Counted from the stretch's first letter, positions 1 to 7,066 are shown. The stretch: 9,956 nucleotides of DNA from an uncultured Clostridia bacterium (GCA_944363005.1 CALVTV010000235.1:1-9956); one strand, 5' to 3'. The notes: a model not told the origin generated them from the letters alone. Translations and numbers: made by a program.

Positions 1-19
1 CCGGGGAACTCGCATAGTC

Positions 20-128
20 GTGCCGCTAGCGGCACTCCTTGCGATTCCCGACGCTCCGCCGGGCTGCTTCGCCCACTGGGCGCGCCCGGCTCCGGTCCCC
101 CAGACGGGGTTTGGGGCGGTAGCCCCAA
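20..128. repeat. Cluster of GC-rich inverted repeats
   Basis: Three palindromic units lie close together: a perfect 16-bp palindrome GTGCCGCTAGCGGCAC at 20-35; a nested hairpin with outer arms GCCGGGC/GCCCGGC (58-64, 84-90) and inner arms CGCCC/GGGCG (70-74, 78-82); and TTGGGGC-GGTA-GCCCCAA at 111-128. The last recurs almost unchanged at 418-435. The pattern looks like a dispersed intergenic repeat family rather than coding sequence. Whether it recurs elsewhere in the genome cannot be seen here. Confidence 0.5.
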
Positions 129-260
129 CGTATCCCCTGCGCGAAGCGCCATAGAAAAAGGAGTCAGGGAGCGAAGCGGGACCTGACGGGGTTTTGTGCC
201 AAGCTCCTTTTGACGCGAAATCAACGCCGAAGCTCTCCGTTTGCATTGCGAAAAGCGAAT

Positions 261-306
261 ACAAAGAACGCCTCCTGCCTGAGTGTTCGGGCAGGAGGCG
301 TTTTGT
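261..306. terminator. Strong, apparently bidirectional intrinsic terminator
   Basis: A 13-bp perfect stem AACGCCTCCTGCC / GGCAGGAGGCGTT (267-279 and 290-302) encloses a 10-nt loop. It is flanked by ACAAAG on the left and TTTTGT on the right. On the plus strand the stem runs into TTTTGT. On the minus strand it runs into CTTTGT, so it can also end transcripts of the ABC transporter operon, whose stop codon lies about 195 nt upstream on that strand. No better U-tract hairpin was seen between 499 and this point on the minus strand. Confidence 0.7.
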
Positions 307-347
307 ATGAGGTTCTCGGGTTTTACGGAGTTTATGCGCTGGAAGCC

Positions 348-398
348 GTTTCAATCGTAGGCGGCTTTGCCGCCTGCTCTGAAACTTACTTTTTTTCT
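348..398. repeat. Nested inverted repeat followed by a T-tract
   Basis: Outer arms GTTTCA (348-353) and TGAAAC (380-385) enclose an inner hairpin GGCGGC-TTT-GCCGCC (360-374). On the plus strand this is followed by TTAC and a run of seven T. The distance between the inner stem and the T-run makes it a poor classical terminator, but the outer arms close the gap to about 4 nt. It may act as a terminator for plus-strand transcription entering the ABC operon from the left, or be another intergenic repeat unit. Confidence 0.4.
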
Positions 399-417
399 TT
401 ATAGGGTTAGGGGACCG

Positions 418-463
418 TTGGGGCGGCTGCCCCAAGCCCCGCCCGAGGGACTTCGCCCCTCGG
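418..463. repeat. Second copy of the GGGGC hairpin plus a partner hairpin
   Basis: TTGGGGC-GGCT-GCCCCAA (418-435) repeats the unit at 111-128 with two loop changes. It is followed immediately by CCGAGGG-ACTTCGC-CCCTCGG (443-449 with 457-463). The word CTTCGCCC occurs here and also in the left cluster (67-74). On the minus strand these hairpins lie in the 3' untranslated region of the ABC operon, 36-81 nt past its last stop codon, and have no U-tract. They might stabilise the transcript end. Confidence 0.45.
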
Positions 464-498
464 ACTCCCCATCTTCGCTTCGCGCGGATCAAAGAGAG

Positions 499-2400
499 TC
501 AGGCGTTATCGGAGAAATCGCCCGTATAGAGCTGATAGTACTTACCGTGGGCTTCAATCAGCTCATCATGCGAGCCACGCTCGATGATACGGCCCTGTTC
601 GAGCACCATGATACAATCCGAATTGCGAACCGTCGAAAGCCTGTGCGCGATGACGAACGTCGTGCGGCCCTTCATCAGCGAATCCATGCCCGCTTGCACC
701 AGCGACTCCGTGCGCGTATCGATCGAGGAGGTCGCCTCGTCGAGGATCAGCACGGGCGGATCGGCTACGGCCGCGCGCGCAATCGCCAGCAACTGGCGCT
801 GGCCCTGCGAGAGGTTGCTGCCGTCGCCGGTGAGCATCGTCTGGTAGCCGTCGGGCAGTTTCTCGATGAAGGTGTCCGCATTGGCCAGCTTCGCCGCGGC
901 GATGCACTCCTCGTCCGTCGCGTCCAGACGGCCATAGCGGATATTGTCCATCACCGTGCCGGTGAACAGGTGCGTATCCTGAAGCACGATGCCCAGCGAG
1001 CGGCGCAGGTCGTCCTTGCAGATTTTGTTGATGTTGATGCCGTCGTAGCGGATTTTGCCGTCCTGAATGTCGTAGAAGCGGTTGATCAGGTTGGTGATCG
1101 TCGTCTTGCCCGCGCCCGTGGAGCCGACAAAGGCGATCTTCTGGCCCGGCGTCGCGTAGAGGTGGATGTCGTGCAGCACCATCTTCTCGTCCGTGTAGCC
1201 GAAGTCCACGCCGTCCATCACGATATCGCCCTTGAGCTCGACGTAGTCCGTCGTGCCCGTCGCCTTGTGCGGGTGCTTCCAGGCCCAAAGGCCCGTGCGC
1301 TCCTTGCATTCGCTGAGCGTGCCGTCCGGGTTGCGCCGCGCGTTGACGAGCGTGACGTAGCCGTCGTCCACCTCGGGCTTCTCGTCCAGCAGCTCAAAGA
1401 CGCGCTCCGCGCCGGCAAGCGCCATGATGATGGAGTTCGACTGCTGGGAAACCTGGTTGATCGGCTGGTTGAAGCTCTTGTTGAGCGTCAGGAAGGAGAC
1501 CAGCGTGCCGATGGTCAGGCCCAGGTAGCCGTTGGTCGCCAGCAGGCCGCCGATCACCGCGCAAAGCACATAGCTGACGTTGCCCATCGCCATGATGACC
1601 GGCATGATGGTGTTGGCAATGCGGTTGGCGTTGTAGGCGCTCTGGCGCAGGTGCTCGTTGAGGCGCTCGAAGTCCTCGATGGCCTTTTCCTCGTGGCAGA
1701 AGACCTTGACGACCTTCTGGCCGTCCATCATTTCCTCAATATAGCCGTTGACGGCGCCCAGATCGCGCTGCTGCTCGACGAAGTAGCGGCCCGACTTGCG
1801 GACGCGGCGCATGGAGATCGTCAGCATCAGCGCGACCATGGCCAGCGTAACAAAGGTCAGCGGCACGTTGAGGATGATCATGGAGGTCATGACGCTCACG
1901 ATCGTCACCGCGCTGGAGATCAGCTGGGGCATCGACTGGGAGATCATCTGGCGCATGGTGTCGATGTCGTTGGTGTAAACGCTCATCACGTCGCCGTGCG
2001 CATGGGTGTCAAAGTACTTGATGGGCAGGCGCTCCATCTTCGCAAAGAGCTTGAGGCGCAGGTTGCGCAGCGTGCCCTGGGAGACGAAGATCATCAGGTA
2101 GTTCATGCCCCAGGACGCGAGCGCGCCCAGCGCATAGACGATGGCCACGCCGGTCATCGCGCGAAGCAGCGGGGAGAAATCGGGGGTTTCGGCCGTGGTC
2201 ATCGGCAGGATATAGTCGTCAATGAGCGACTGGATGAACAGCGTGCCGCGCACGTTGGCCACCGCGCTGACCACGATGCACAGGATCACCAGCAGGAAGA
2301 GCGCGGTGTATTGGCTGAAGATCTCCGCAAAGATCCGTCTGAGTGTCTTGCCGGGGTTTTTGGCGCCGCCCCGGCCGGCATTGCGCATCGGGCCATGCAT
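499..2400 (-). CDS. Heterodimeric ABC exporter, catalytically competent half-transporter
   Basis: This 633-residue protein has an N-terminal six-helix transmembrane domain (roughly residues 30-330) and a C-terminal nucleotide-binding domain. Visible motifs are Walker A GSTGAGKT (426-433), Q-loop Gln474, signature LSQGQ (530-534, not the usual LSGGQ), Walker B ending LDE with catalytic Glu555, and switch His586. In the TM287/TM288, BmrCD and LmrCD type of exporter, one subunit keeps the catalytic Glu and His while carrying the altered signature; this subunit fits that role. An insertion of about 40 residues (345-390, including RTGLWAWKHPH) separates the two domains. The start ATG shares one base with the stop of the upstream half-transporter (TGATG), and AGGAGG lies 9 nt before it, so the two are co-translated. 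Substrate is unknown; a multidrug, lipid or peptide cargo is possible. It should sit in the cytoplasmic membrane with the upstream gene product. Confidence 0.93.
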   Translation of the reverse strand: MHGPMRNAGRGGAKNPGKTLRRIFAEIFSQYTALFLLVILCIVVSAVANVRGTLFIQSLIDDYILPMTTAETPDFSPLLRAMTGVAIVYALGALASWGMNYLMIFVSQGTLRNLRLKLFAKMERLPIKYFDTHAHGDVMSVYTNDIDTMRQMISQSMPQLISSAVTIVSVMTSMIILNVPLTFVTLAMVALMLTISMRRVRKSGRYFVEQQRDLGAVNGYIEEMMDGQKVVKVFCHEEKAIEDFERLNEHLRQSAYNANRIANTIMPVIMAMGNVSYVLCAVIGGLLATNGYLGLTIGTLVSFLTLNKSFNQPINQVSQQSNSIIMALAGAERVFELLDEKPEVDDGYVTLVNARRNPDGTLSECKERTGLWAWKHPHKATGTTDYVELKGDIVMDGVDFGYTDEKMVLHDIHLYATPGQKIAFVGSTGAGKTTITNLINRFYDIQDGKIRYDGININKICKDDLRRSLGIVLQDTHLFTGTVMDNIRYGRLDATDEECIAAAKLANADTFIEKLPDGYQTMLTGDGSNLSQGQRQLLAIARAAVADPPVLILDEATSSIDTRTESLVQAGMDSLMKGRTTFVIAHRLSTVRNSDCIMVLEQGRIIERGSHDELIEAHGKYYQLYTGDFSDNA

Positions 2401-4187
2401 CAGCGCTCACCTCCTTTCGGGTCCTTCATGGCGGCTTCGTCAAAGTCGCCGCCGCCCTGCTGGCTGAGGGCGACTTCCTGGTAAATCGGGTTGTTCTTCA
2501 TGAGGTTTTGGGGCGTGTCAAAGCCGCTGATGCGGCCGTCGTCCAGCACCAGCACCCGGTCCGCATCCTCCACGGAGGAGATGCGCTGGGCGATGATGAT
2601 CTTGGTCGTGCCGGGGATATGGGTGCGCAGGGACGCGCGGATCTTGGCGTCCGTCGCGGTATCCACGGCGGAGGTGGAGTCGTCGAGCACGAGCACCTTC
2701 GGCTCCTTGAGCAGGGCGCGCGCGATGCACAGGCGCTGCTTCTGGCCGCCGGATACGTTCGTGCCGCCGCGCTCGATGAAGGTGTTGTACCCCTCGGGCA
2801 TGCGCTCGATGAACTCGTCGGCGCAGGCGAGGCGGCAGACCTCGCGGCATTGCTCCTCCGTCGCCTGGGCGTTGCCCCAGCGCAGGTTATCCAGGATCGT
2901 GCCGGAGAAGAGCACGTTCTTTTGCAGCACGACGGAAACCGCGTCGCGCAGCGCCTCCAGGTCATAGCGGCGCACGTCCTGCCCGCCAACCTTGACCGTG
3001 CCGTCCGTCGCGTCGTACAGGCGGGAGATCAGGTTGACCAGCGTGGACTTGGAAGAGCCCGTGCCGCCGATGATGCCGATGGTCTCGCCGGCGTTGATGT
3101 GCAGGTTGATGTTTTCGAGCACCGGCTTGCCGCCCTTCTTGTGGTAGGAGAAGGAGACGTTTTCAAAGTCGATGGAGCCGTCGGCGACGCGGCGCAGCGC
3201 TGCCTCGGGGGAGGTGATGTCCGGGCGCTCCTCGAGCACCTCTTCGATGCGCTGGGCCGCCGCGACGGACTGCGTAATCATGACGAAGACCATGGAGAGC
3301 ATCATCAGGCTCAGCAGGATGTTCATGACATAGGAGAGCAGGCTCGTCAGTTCGCCCGTGGTCAGGCCGGTATGACCGACGATCATGTGCGCGCCGAACC
3401 AGCTGATCAGCAGGATGCAGGAGTACACGCAGAGCATCATCACCGGCGCGTTGAGCGAGATGATGCGCTCGGCGCTCACGGAGTTGTTGTACAGGTCGTC
3501 GGTGGCCTTCTTGAACTTCTCGTTCTCGTGATCCTCGCGCACGAACGCCTTGACCACGCGAATGGCGCCGACGTTCTCCTTGATGACGGCGTTGATCACG
3601 TCGTACTTCTTGAACATCTGCTTGAAGTAGCGCATGGCCATCGGCACGATGATCAGCAGCACGGCGCCCAGAATGACCAGCACCACCAGGAAGATCGTCG
3701 ACAGGCGCGCGTTGATGCGCAGGGCCATGAACAGCGCGACAATCAGCGTCACCGGCGCGCGCGTGCACATCATCAGCATCATCTGAAAGGCGAGCTGCAC
3801 GCTGCTGACGTCGGTGGTCATGCGCGTGACCAGGCCGGCGGTGGAGAAGCGGTCAATGTTGGAGAAAGAAAAGGTTTGAATGTTGCGGAACATCGCCTCG
3901 CGCAGATTGCAGGCGAAGCCTGTGCTCGCGCGGGCGCTGTGATAGCCGGCCTTGACGCCGAACACGGCCGCCAGCAGCGCCATGATCAGCATTTGCCCGC
4001 CGATGACGGCGACGCGCCCCATATCGCCCACGGCGATGCCCGCGTCAATGATGGCCGCTGTCCGATAGGGAATCAGAATCTCCAGTATGACACACAGAAT
4101 GGTGAACAGCGGAGAGAGCAGCGCGTCTTTGCGGTATTGCCGGATCTCGCCGGAAAGTCGCGAGACGGTCTTGCGTTTTCCGTTCAT
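2400..4187 (-). CDS. Heterodimeric ABC exporter, degenerate-site half-transporter
   Basis: This 595-residue half-transporter has a transmembrane domain at about residues 20-320 and an ATPase domain at 335-575. The ATPase motifs are Walker A GGTGSSKS (374-381, with Ser for the third Gly), Q-loop Gln422, signature VSGGQ (478-482), Walker B ending LDD (Asp503 replaces the catalytic Glu) and Gln534 in place of the switch His. Asp and Gln at these positions mark the degenerate ATP site of heterodimeric exporters; the intact partner is the next gene. Its own signature is near-canonical and should complete the active site formed with the partner's Walker A and B. The start overlaps the MarR stop by ATGA (4187-4184), with AAGGAGG 6 nt upstream, which indicates coupled translation. 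Export function is strongly supported by family; the cargo is not known. Confidence 0.93.
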   Translation of the reverse strand: MNGKRKTVSRLSGEIRQYRKDALLSPLFTILCVILEILIPYRTAAIIDAGIAVGDMGRVAVIGGQMLIMALLAAVFGVKAGYHSARASTGFACNLREAMFRNIQTFSFSNIDRFSTAGLVTRMTTDVSSVQLAFQMMLMMCTRAPVTLIVALFMALRINARLSTIFLVVLVILGAVLLIIVPMAMRYFKQMFKKYDVINAVIKENVGAIRVVKAFVREDHENEKFKKATDDLYNNSVSAERIISLNAPVMMLCVYSCILLISWFGAHMIVGHTGLTTGELTSLLSYVMNILLSLMMLSMVFVMITQSVAAAQRIEEVLEERPDITSPEAALRRVADGSIDFENVSFSYHKKGGKPVLENINLHINAGETIGIIGGTGSSKSTLVNLISRLYDATDGTVKVGGQDVRRYDLEALRDAVSVVLQKNVLFSGTILDNLRWGNAQATEEQCREVCRLACADEFIERMPEGYNTFIERGGTNVSGGQKQRLCIARALLKEPKVLVLDDSTSAVDTATDAKIRASLRTHIPGTTKIIIAQRISSVEDADRVLVLDDGRISGFDTPQNLMKNNPIYQEVALSQQGGGDFDEAAMKDPKGGER

Positions 4188-4645
4188 GAAATGCCTCCTT
4201 CATGATTTTTGCGGCCTTCGCACTCCGATTCCAGAATGGCGAAGACCCGCTTGAGCAAATTGACGAATTGCCGGGCGTCCTCGTTGCCCAGGCGTTCGAG
4301 CAGGTGGGCGAACCGGGTTCGCGCCTCGGCGTGCCTGCCCTTGCAAAAGGCCATGCCCTCTTGCGTCAGGCGCACCAGCACGCGGCGGCGGTCTTCGGCG
4401 TCTTCGCACCGCTCGATCATCTTCTTTTTTTCCAGGCTGTTGAGCACCGCCGCGATGCGCGAGGTGGTCATGGACAGCTTTTTGCTGATTTCTCCGGCCA
4501 GCAGCGGCTGCTTTTCAACGGCGAGCAGGCGAAGCACCGCCATCTCTCCGCGCATGGTCTGGCTGATTTCCTCATGCGGGGGACGGTGGTTGGATGCATC
4601 CAGCGTGTCGAGCAGTTCCTGCGCCAGTGCCTCATAGTCCGTCGT
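4184..4645 (-). CDS. MarR-family transcriptional regulator with probable non-AUG start
   Basis: This winged-helix regulator heads the ABC exporter operon and probably represses it until a ligand, perhaps an exporter substrate, is bound. The helix-turn-helix and wing are clear: LAGEISKKLSMTTSRIAAVL is followed by the conserved EDAEDRRRVLVRLTQEG wing. The first ATG in frame is at 4555 and gives only 123 residues, which removes the first dimerisation helix. In-frame sequence continues upstream to a TAG at 4663-4661 and encodes a typical MarR N-terminus (TDYEALAQELLDTLD, then PPHEEISQTMRGEM). No ATG, GTG or TTG exists in this stretch. An ACG at 4645-4643 lies 5 nt after a perfect AGGAGG (4656-4651), and a second ACG follows directly. 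I therefore place the start at 4645 (154 codons including stop), normal for the family. The alternatives are a sequencing error or start decay with initiation at 4555. Confidence 0.85.
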   Translation of the reverse strand, partial: TTDYEALAQELLDTLDASNHRPPHEEISQTMRGEMAVLRLLAVEKQPLLAGEISKKLSMTTSRIAAVLNSLEKKKMIERCEDAEDRRRVLVRLTQEGMAFCKGRHAEARTRFAHLLERLGNEDARQFVNLLKRVFAILESECEGRKNHEGGIS

Positions 4646-4675
4646 ACATCCCTCCTTTTGCTAACACTGTGAGAT

Positions 4676-4704
4676 ATTATACGAACCCGGCCAGAATCTG
4701 TCAA
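4676..4704 (-). promoter_or_regulatory. Consensus sigma-A promoter of the MarR-ABC operon
   Basis: On the minus strand the -35 box TTGACA (4704-4699), a 17-bp spacer and the -10 box TATAAT (4681-4676) match the consensus at all twelve positions. Transcription would begin near 4669, giving a leader of only about 25 nt before the ribosome binding site at 4656-4651. So strong a promoter suggests that the operon is normally held off by a repressor, most simply its own MarR product. Confidence 0.85.
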
Positions 4705-4756
4705 CATCAAAGGAACCAAATTTGCGCGGAGACAACGCGCCAGAACGCACAATTTG

Positions 4757-4772
4757 TTTGACAGTTGTCTAA
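4757..4772. promoter_or_regulatory. Candidate MarR operator
   Basis: An imperfect palindrome, TTTGACAGTTGTCTAA (inner GACA-GT-TGTC), lies about 53 bp upstream of the operon's -35 box. A further AGACAAC/GTTGTCT inverted pair spans 4729-4771, and TTGACAG recurs in the -35 box itself. MarR proteins commonly bind short palindromes of this size near their own promoters. The position upstream of the promoter, not over it, is a weakness for simple repression. Confidence 0.35.
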
Positions 4773-4924
4773 CGCAGGGCGGCGCGGCGCGCAAGGGGAG
4801 AAAGAGGGGAGGGGTTTTCCGGTTTTTCGACAAGATTCGTCAAGCGAGTGGTGCGAAAAGACGGTTAACGCACGCGGATTTCAATTAAAATGGAGTGAAG
4901 ATGGAGCGAATGGGGAGGAAATGA

Positions 4925-4952
4925 TTGACAAGTGGAAAAAAATGGATAAAAT
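4925..4952 (+). promoter_or_regulatory. Sigma-A type promoter of the MBL-fold hydrolase gene
   Basis: TTGACA (4925-4930) and TAAAAT (4947-4952) are separated by 16 bp. They lie in an A-rich stretch with a repeated ATGGATA word, about 75 nt upstream of the hydrolase start. The likely transcript start is near 4959. The rest of 4705-5025 holds no convincing gene: the short open frames there lack ribosome binding sites and any recognisable protein signature. Confidence 0.65.
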
Positions 4953-5025
4953 GGATATAGGAAAAGGATGAAATCAGCCGTGTCAGGGGCGGCGCAACGA
5001 TGAGAAAAGGAGTGCGTACGGCGAT

Positions 5026-5814
5026 ATGAAGGACATTGGGGTCACGTATCTGGGAGGCAGCGGATTCCTCGTGGCGCTGGGCGATATCGGGTTGCTCTTC
5101 GACGCGAGCGAGCACGGCAGGGACAAGCGCATCCTGCCCGCAAGGGAGGATCTGGCCGCTTTTAAAAAGCTGTATGTCTTTGTCAGCCACGGACATGATG
5201 ATCACTTTTCGACGGCGATTTATGACCTGTGCGGGCCGGACGCGGTGTATGTGGTGGGGTACGACGTGCCGCAGCCCCACCGCGGGGTGCGCATGGAGCC
5301 GGGGCAGGAGCAGGGCTTTGGCCCGGTGAGCGTCAAGGCCTTCGGTTCAACGGACGCGGGCGTCTCCTTCCTGGTGACCTGTGCCGGCATTTCGATCTTC
5401 CACGCGGGCGATTTGAACCTCTGGCATTGGCGCGACGAGAGCTCCATCACCGAGATTGAGGCCGCCGAAAAGGCGTTTTATGCCTGTGTGGAGCCGATTC
5501 CCACCCAGAGCATCGACCTGGCGTTTTTCCCGGTCGATCCCCGGCAGGGCAGCATGTACGACGCCGGAGCGGGGTACTTCGTGATGACGGTCAAGCCCCG
5601 AATCCTGATTCCGATGCACTTTCAGGGGCGCGGCGACGTGGCGGTCCGCTTTGCGGTGACGGGGGAGACGCCCAGCACCAAGATTGCCGCGTTGCAGGAG
5701 CCGGGCGACCACATCGATCTGCACATCCCGGATACCGAGGAGTCCGCGCCGGACCGCAAGCTGCGGGAATTGCTGGCGGACGAGGCCTTCGGCGAGGATG
5801 ACGCCAAGGCGTGA
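5026..5814 (+). CDS. Metallo-beta-lactamase-fold metal-dependent hydrolase (UlaG-like group)
   Basis: This 262-residue cytosolic protein carries the metal-binding motif HGHDDH (55-60, the HxHxDH of the fold). Further candidate ligands downstream are His126/Asp129 in FHAGDLNLWHW, Asp171 in FFPVDPR and His198 in IPMHF. The opening YLGGSGFLVALGDIGLLFDAS is the usual first beta-hairpin of the UlaG-like branch, which includes ascorbate-6-phosphate lactonase and many uncharacterised hydrolases. The substrate cannot be read from sequence. The ATG at 5026 is the only sensible start. Its GGAG is 13 nt away, longer than usual, and a nine-codon reading frame (5000-5029) overlaps the start by ATGA. It has its own promoter and a terminator after the stop, so it looks monocistronic. 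It is divergent from the MarR operon, and a functional link to the exporter is not shown. Confidence 0.85.
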   Translation: MKDIGVTYLGGSGFLVALGDIGLLFDASEHGRDKRILPAREDLAAFKKLYVFVSHGHDDHFSTAIYDLCGPDAVYVVGYDVPQPHRGVRMEPGQEQGFGPVSVKAFGSTDAGVSFLVTCAGISIFHAGDLNLWHWRDESSITEIEAAEKAFYACVEPIPTQSIDLAFFPVDPRQGSMYDAGAGYFVMTVKPRILIPMHFQGRGDVAVRFAVTGETPSTKIAALQEPGDHIDLHIPDTEESAPDRKLRELLADEAFGEDDAKA

Positions 5815-5893
5815 GCGGGCGAGACGGCGGGCAAACCGGCAAATCCCGTTGTGCACGGCCTGAAATTGAGGCTCGACGGAAAAGGAACATCAT

Positions 5894-5934
5894 AAAAAAA
5901 CAGGCGGCGCCCCGGCGGGCACTGCCTGTTTTTT
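5894..5934. terminator. Bidirectional terminator between convergent genes
   Basis: Arms AAAAAACAGGC (5895-5905) and GCCTGTTTTTT (5924-5934) form an 11-bp stem whose GC core is flanked by A-runs on one side and T-runs on the other, so it works in both directions. The 18-nt interior can form a small GCCC/GGGC helix. It serves the hydrolase gene from the left and the DAHP synthase gene from the right, whose stop is only 6 nt away. Confidence 0.9.
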
Positions 5935-5939
5935 GTCTG

Positions 5940-6953
5940 TCAGCCCAGCTGCTTGCCCTCGAACGCCACCCGGCGGCGCACGTCCTGCATCAGGTGGTCA
6001 AACTGCACGGGGTCAAGCGACTGCGCGCCGTCGCAAAGCGCGCACTTGGGGTTGTTGTGGACCTCGATCATCAGGCCGTCGGCCCCGGCGGCGATGGCCG
6101 TGCGCGCGAGCGGCTCGACCATCCAGGCGATGCCCGCGGCGTGCGAGGGGTCGATGATCACCGGCAGGTGGCTCTTTTGCTTGATGATGGGCACGGCGGA
6201 GATATCCAGATTGTTGCGGATCATCTTTTCAAACGTGCGGATGCCGCGTTCGCAGAGGATCACGTTTTCGTTGCCGCCCGCGAGGATGTATTCCGCGCTC
6301 ATGAGCAGCTCTTCAATGGTCGAGGACAGGCCGCGCTTGAGCAGGATGGGCTTTTTGCAGTGGCCCAGTTCCTTGAGCAAGCGGAAATTCTGCATGTTGC
6401 GCGCGCCGACCTGGATGACGTCCACGTCCGCGAAGTCGTCCAGCTGCGTTTCGCTCATGATTTCGGTCACGATCGGCAGGCCGGTCGCCTGGCGGGCCAG
6501 GCGCAGCAACTCCAGGCCCCGGTTTTCAAGCCCCTGGAAGGAATAGGGCGATGTGCGCGGCTTGAATGCGCCGCCGCGCAGCAGCGTTGCGCCGCTGGCT
6601 TTGACGGCCTGCGCGACGCAAAGCAGCTGCTCTTCGCTCTCCACGGAACACGGCCCGGCGATCACGGCGAAGTGTCCCTCCCCGATGACGGTGTTGCTGG
6701 CGGGGATCAGGCTGTCCTGCGGGTGAAAGCGGCGGTTGGCGAGCTTGTACGGCTCGGAAACGCGGCGCACGTCGGCGACGATGTCGTTGGCGCGCAGCCA
6801 GTCCTCGTCCACATGCGTGGTATCGCCGACGAGGCCGAGCAGGGTTTCCTGCGTGCCGCGGCTGAAGTGGATGTCCACGCCCTGGGCGCGGATGCTCTGC
6901 ATGAGGGCGTCGATGCGCTCCTGGCTGGCGTTTTGCTTGAGAATGACGATCAT
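5940..6953 (-). CDS. aroF: 3-deoxy-7-phosphoheptulonate (DAHP) synthase, Thermotoga-like type
   Basis: This enzyme condenses phosphoenolpyruvate and erythrose-4-phosphate, the first step of the shikimate pathway, in the cytosol. The 337-residue protein has a ferredoxin-like N-terminal domain (about 1-70) and a TIM-barrel catalytic domain. Conserved segments are AGPCSVES (99-106), LRGGAFKPRTSPYSFQG (125-141), QVGARNMQN (181-189), LKRG (205-208) and DPSHAAG (268-274). Predicted metal ligands by family are Cys102, His271, Glu297 and Asp308. In relatives such as the Thermotoga enzyme the N-terminal domain binds Tyr or Phe for feedback inhibition. AGGAG (6965-6961) sits 7 nt before the ATG. The gene stands alone between a terminator and a leader region with a tyrosine-rich peptide, which points to control by tyrosine. 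Naming varies: the Bacillus counterpart is called aroA. Confidence 0.95.
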   Translation of the reverse strand: MIVILKQNASQERIDALMQSIRAQGVDIHFSRGTQETLLGLVGDTTHVDEDWLRANDIVADVRRVSEPYKLANRRFHPQDSLIPASNTVIGEGHFAVIAGPCSVESEEQLLCVAQAVKASGATLLRGGAFKPRTSPYSFQGLENRGLELLRLARQATGLPIVTEIMSETQLDDFADVDVIQVGARNMQNFRLLKELGHCKKPILLKRGLSSTIEELLMSAEYILAGGNENVILCERGIRTFEKMIRNNLDISAVPIIKQKSHLPVIIDPSHAAGIAWMVEPLARTAIAAGADGLMIEVHNNPKCALCDGAQSLDPVQFDHLMQDVRRRVAFEGKQLG

Positions 6954-6991
6954 GGGGATGCTCCTCTCATTTTGTCAAGTTCTGGGGAATG

Positions 6992-7028
6992 AAAAAGCGG
7001 CCCTTCTTCCAAACGGAAAGGGTCGCTT
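6992..7028 (-). terminator. Attenuator (intrinsic terminator) in the aroF leader
   Basis: On the minus strand a hairpin with arms starting GCGACCCTT and ending AAGGGCCGC (7026-6997) is followed by TTTTTC (6996-6991). The stem has one A-C mismatch and a small bulge, and AAGCG/CGCTT can extend its base. It lies 39 nt after the leader peptide stop codon and about 40 nt before the aroF start. It thus terminates inside the leader of aroF and not behind a gene, which is the hallmark of an attenuator. Confidence 0.8.
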
Positions 7029-7063
7029 GCCTTTTGCGGAAAAACCGCGCGCACAAACAACCC
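7020..7063 (-). promoter_or_regulatory. Candidate antiterminator pairing
   Basis: GGGTTG (7063-7058), three bases past the leader stop codon, can pair with CGACCC (7025-7020, six pairs with one G-U), the 5' arm of the attenuator. Its neighbour ACGG (7065-7062) can also pair with CCGT (7072-7069) spanning the leader stop, giving the alternative structure. The layout follows the classical 1:2, 2:3, 3:4 scheme. The helices were found by eye and no energies were calculated. Confidence 0.45.
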
Positions 7064-7066
7064 GTA

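Noticed and set aside
1..186. Reading frame open from the window edge to a TGA at 184-186
   Set aside because: It spans several perfect palindromes and gives a Pro/Gly/Ser/Arg-rich product with no recognisable protein feature, so it is probably chance in GC-rich repeats.
367..2484. 705-codon open frame on the plus strand
   Set aside because: It lies antisense to the ABC half-transporter, and its translation is a run of Arg, His, Asp, Ala and Val with no family signature. High GC in the real gene's third positions explains its length.
2343..4205. 620-codon open frame on the plus strand
   Set aside because: Antisense shadow of the second half-transporter: low-complexity product, no ribosome binding site or promoter.
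4758..4786. TTGACA on the plus strand at 4758-4763 as a promoter
   Set aside because: No -10 box at a workable distance; the sequence there is GGCGCG. The TTGACA is better explained as part of the palindrome.
4765..4971. 68-codon open frame on the plus strand in the divergent control region
   Set aside because: No ribosome binding site, odd composition, and it contains the hydrolase promoter.
6950..6970. Six-codon frame ATG-AGA-GGA ending in an ATGA overlap with the aroF start
   Set aside because: It consists mainly of the aroF ribosome binding site and has none of its own, so it is most likely chance.
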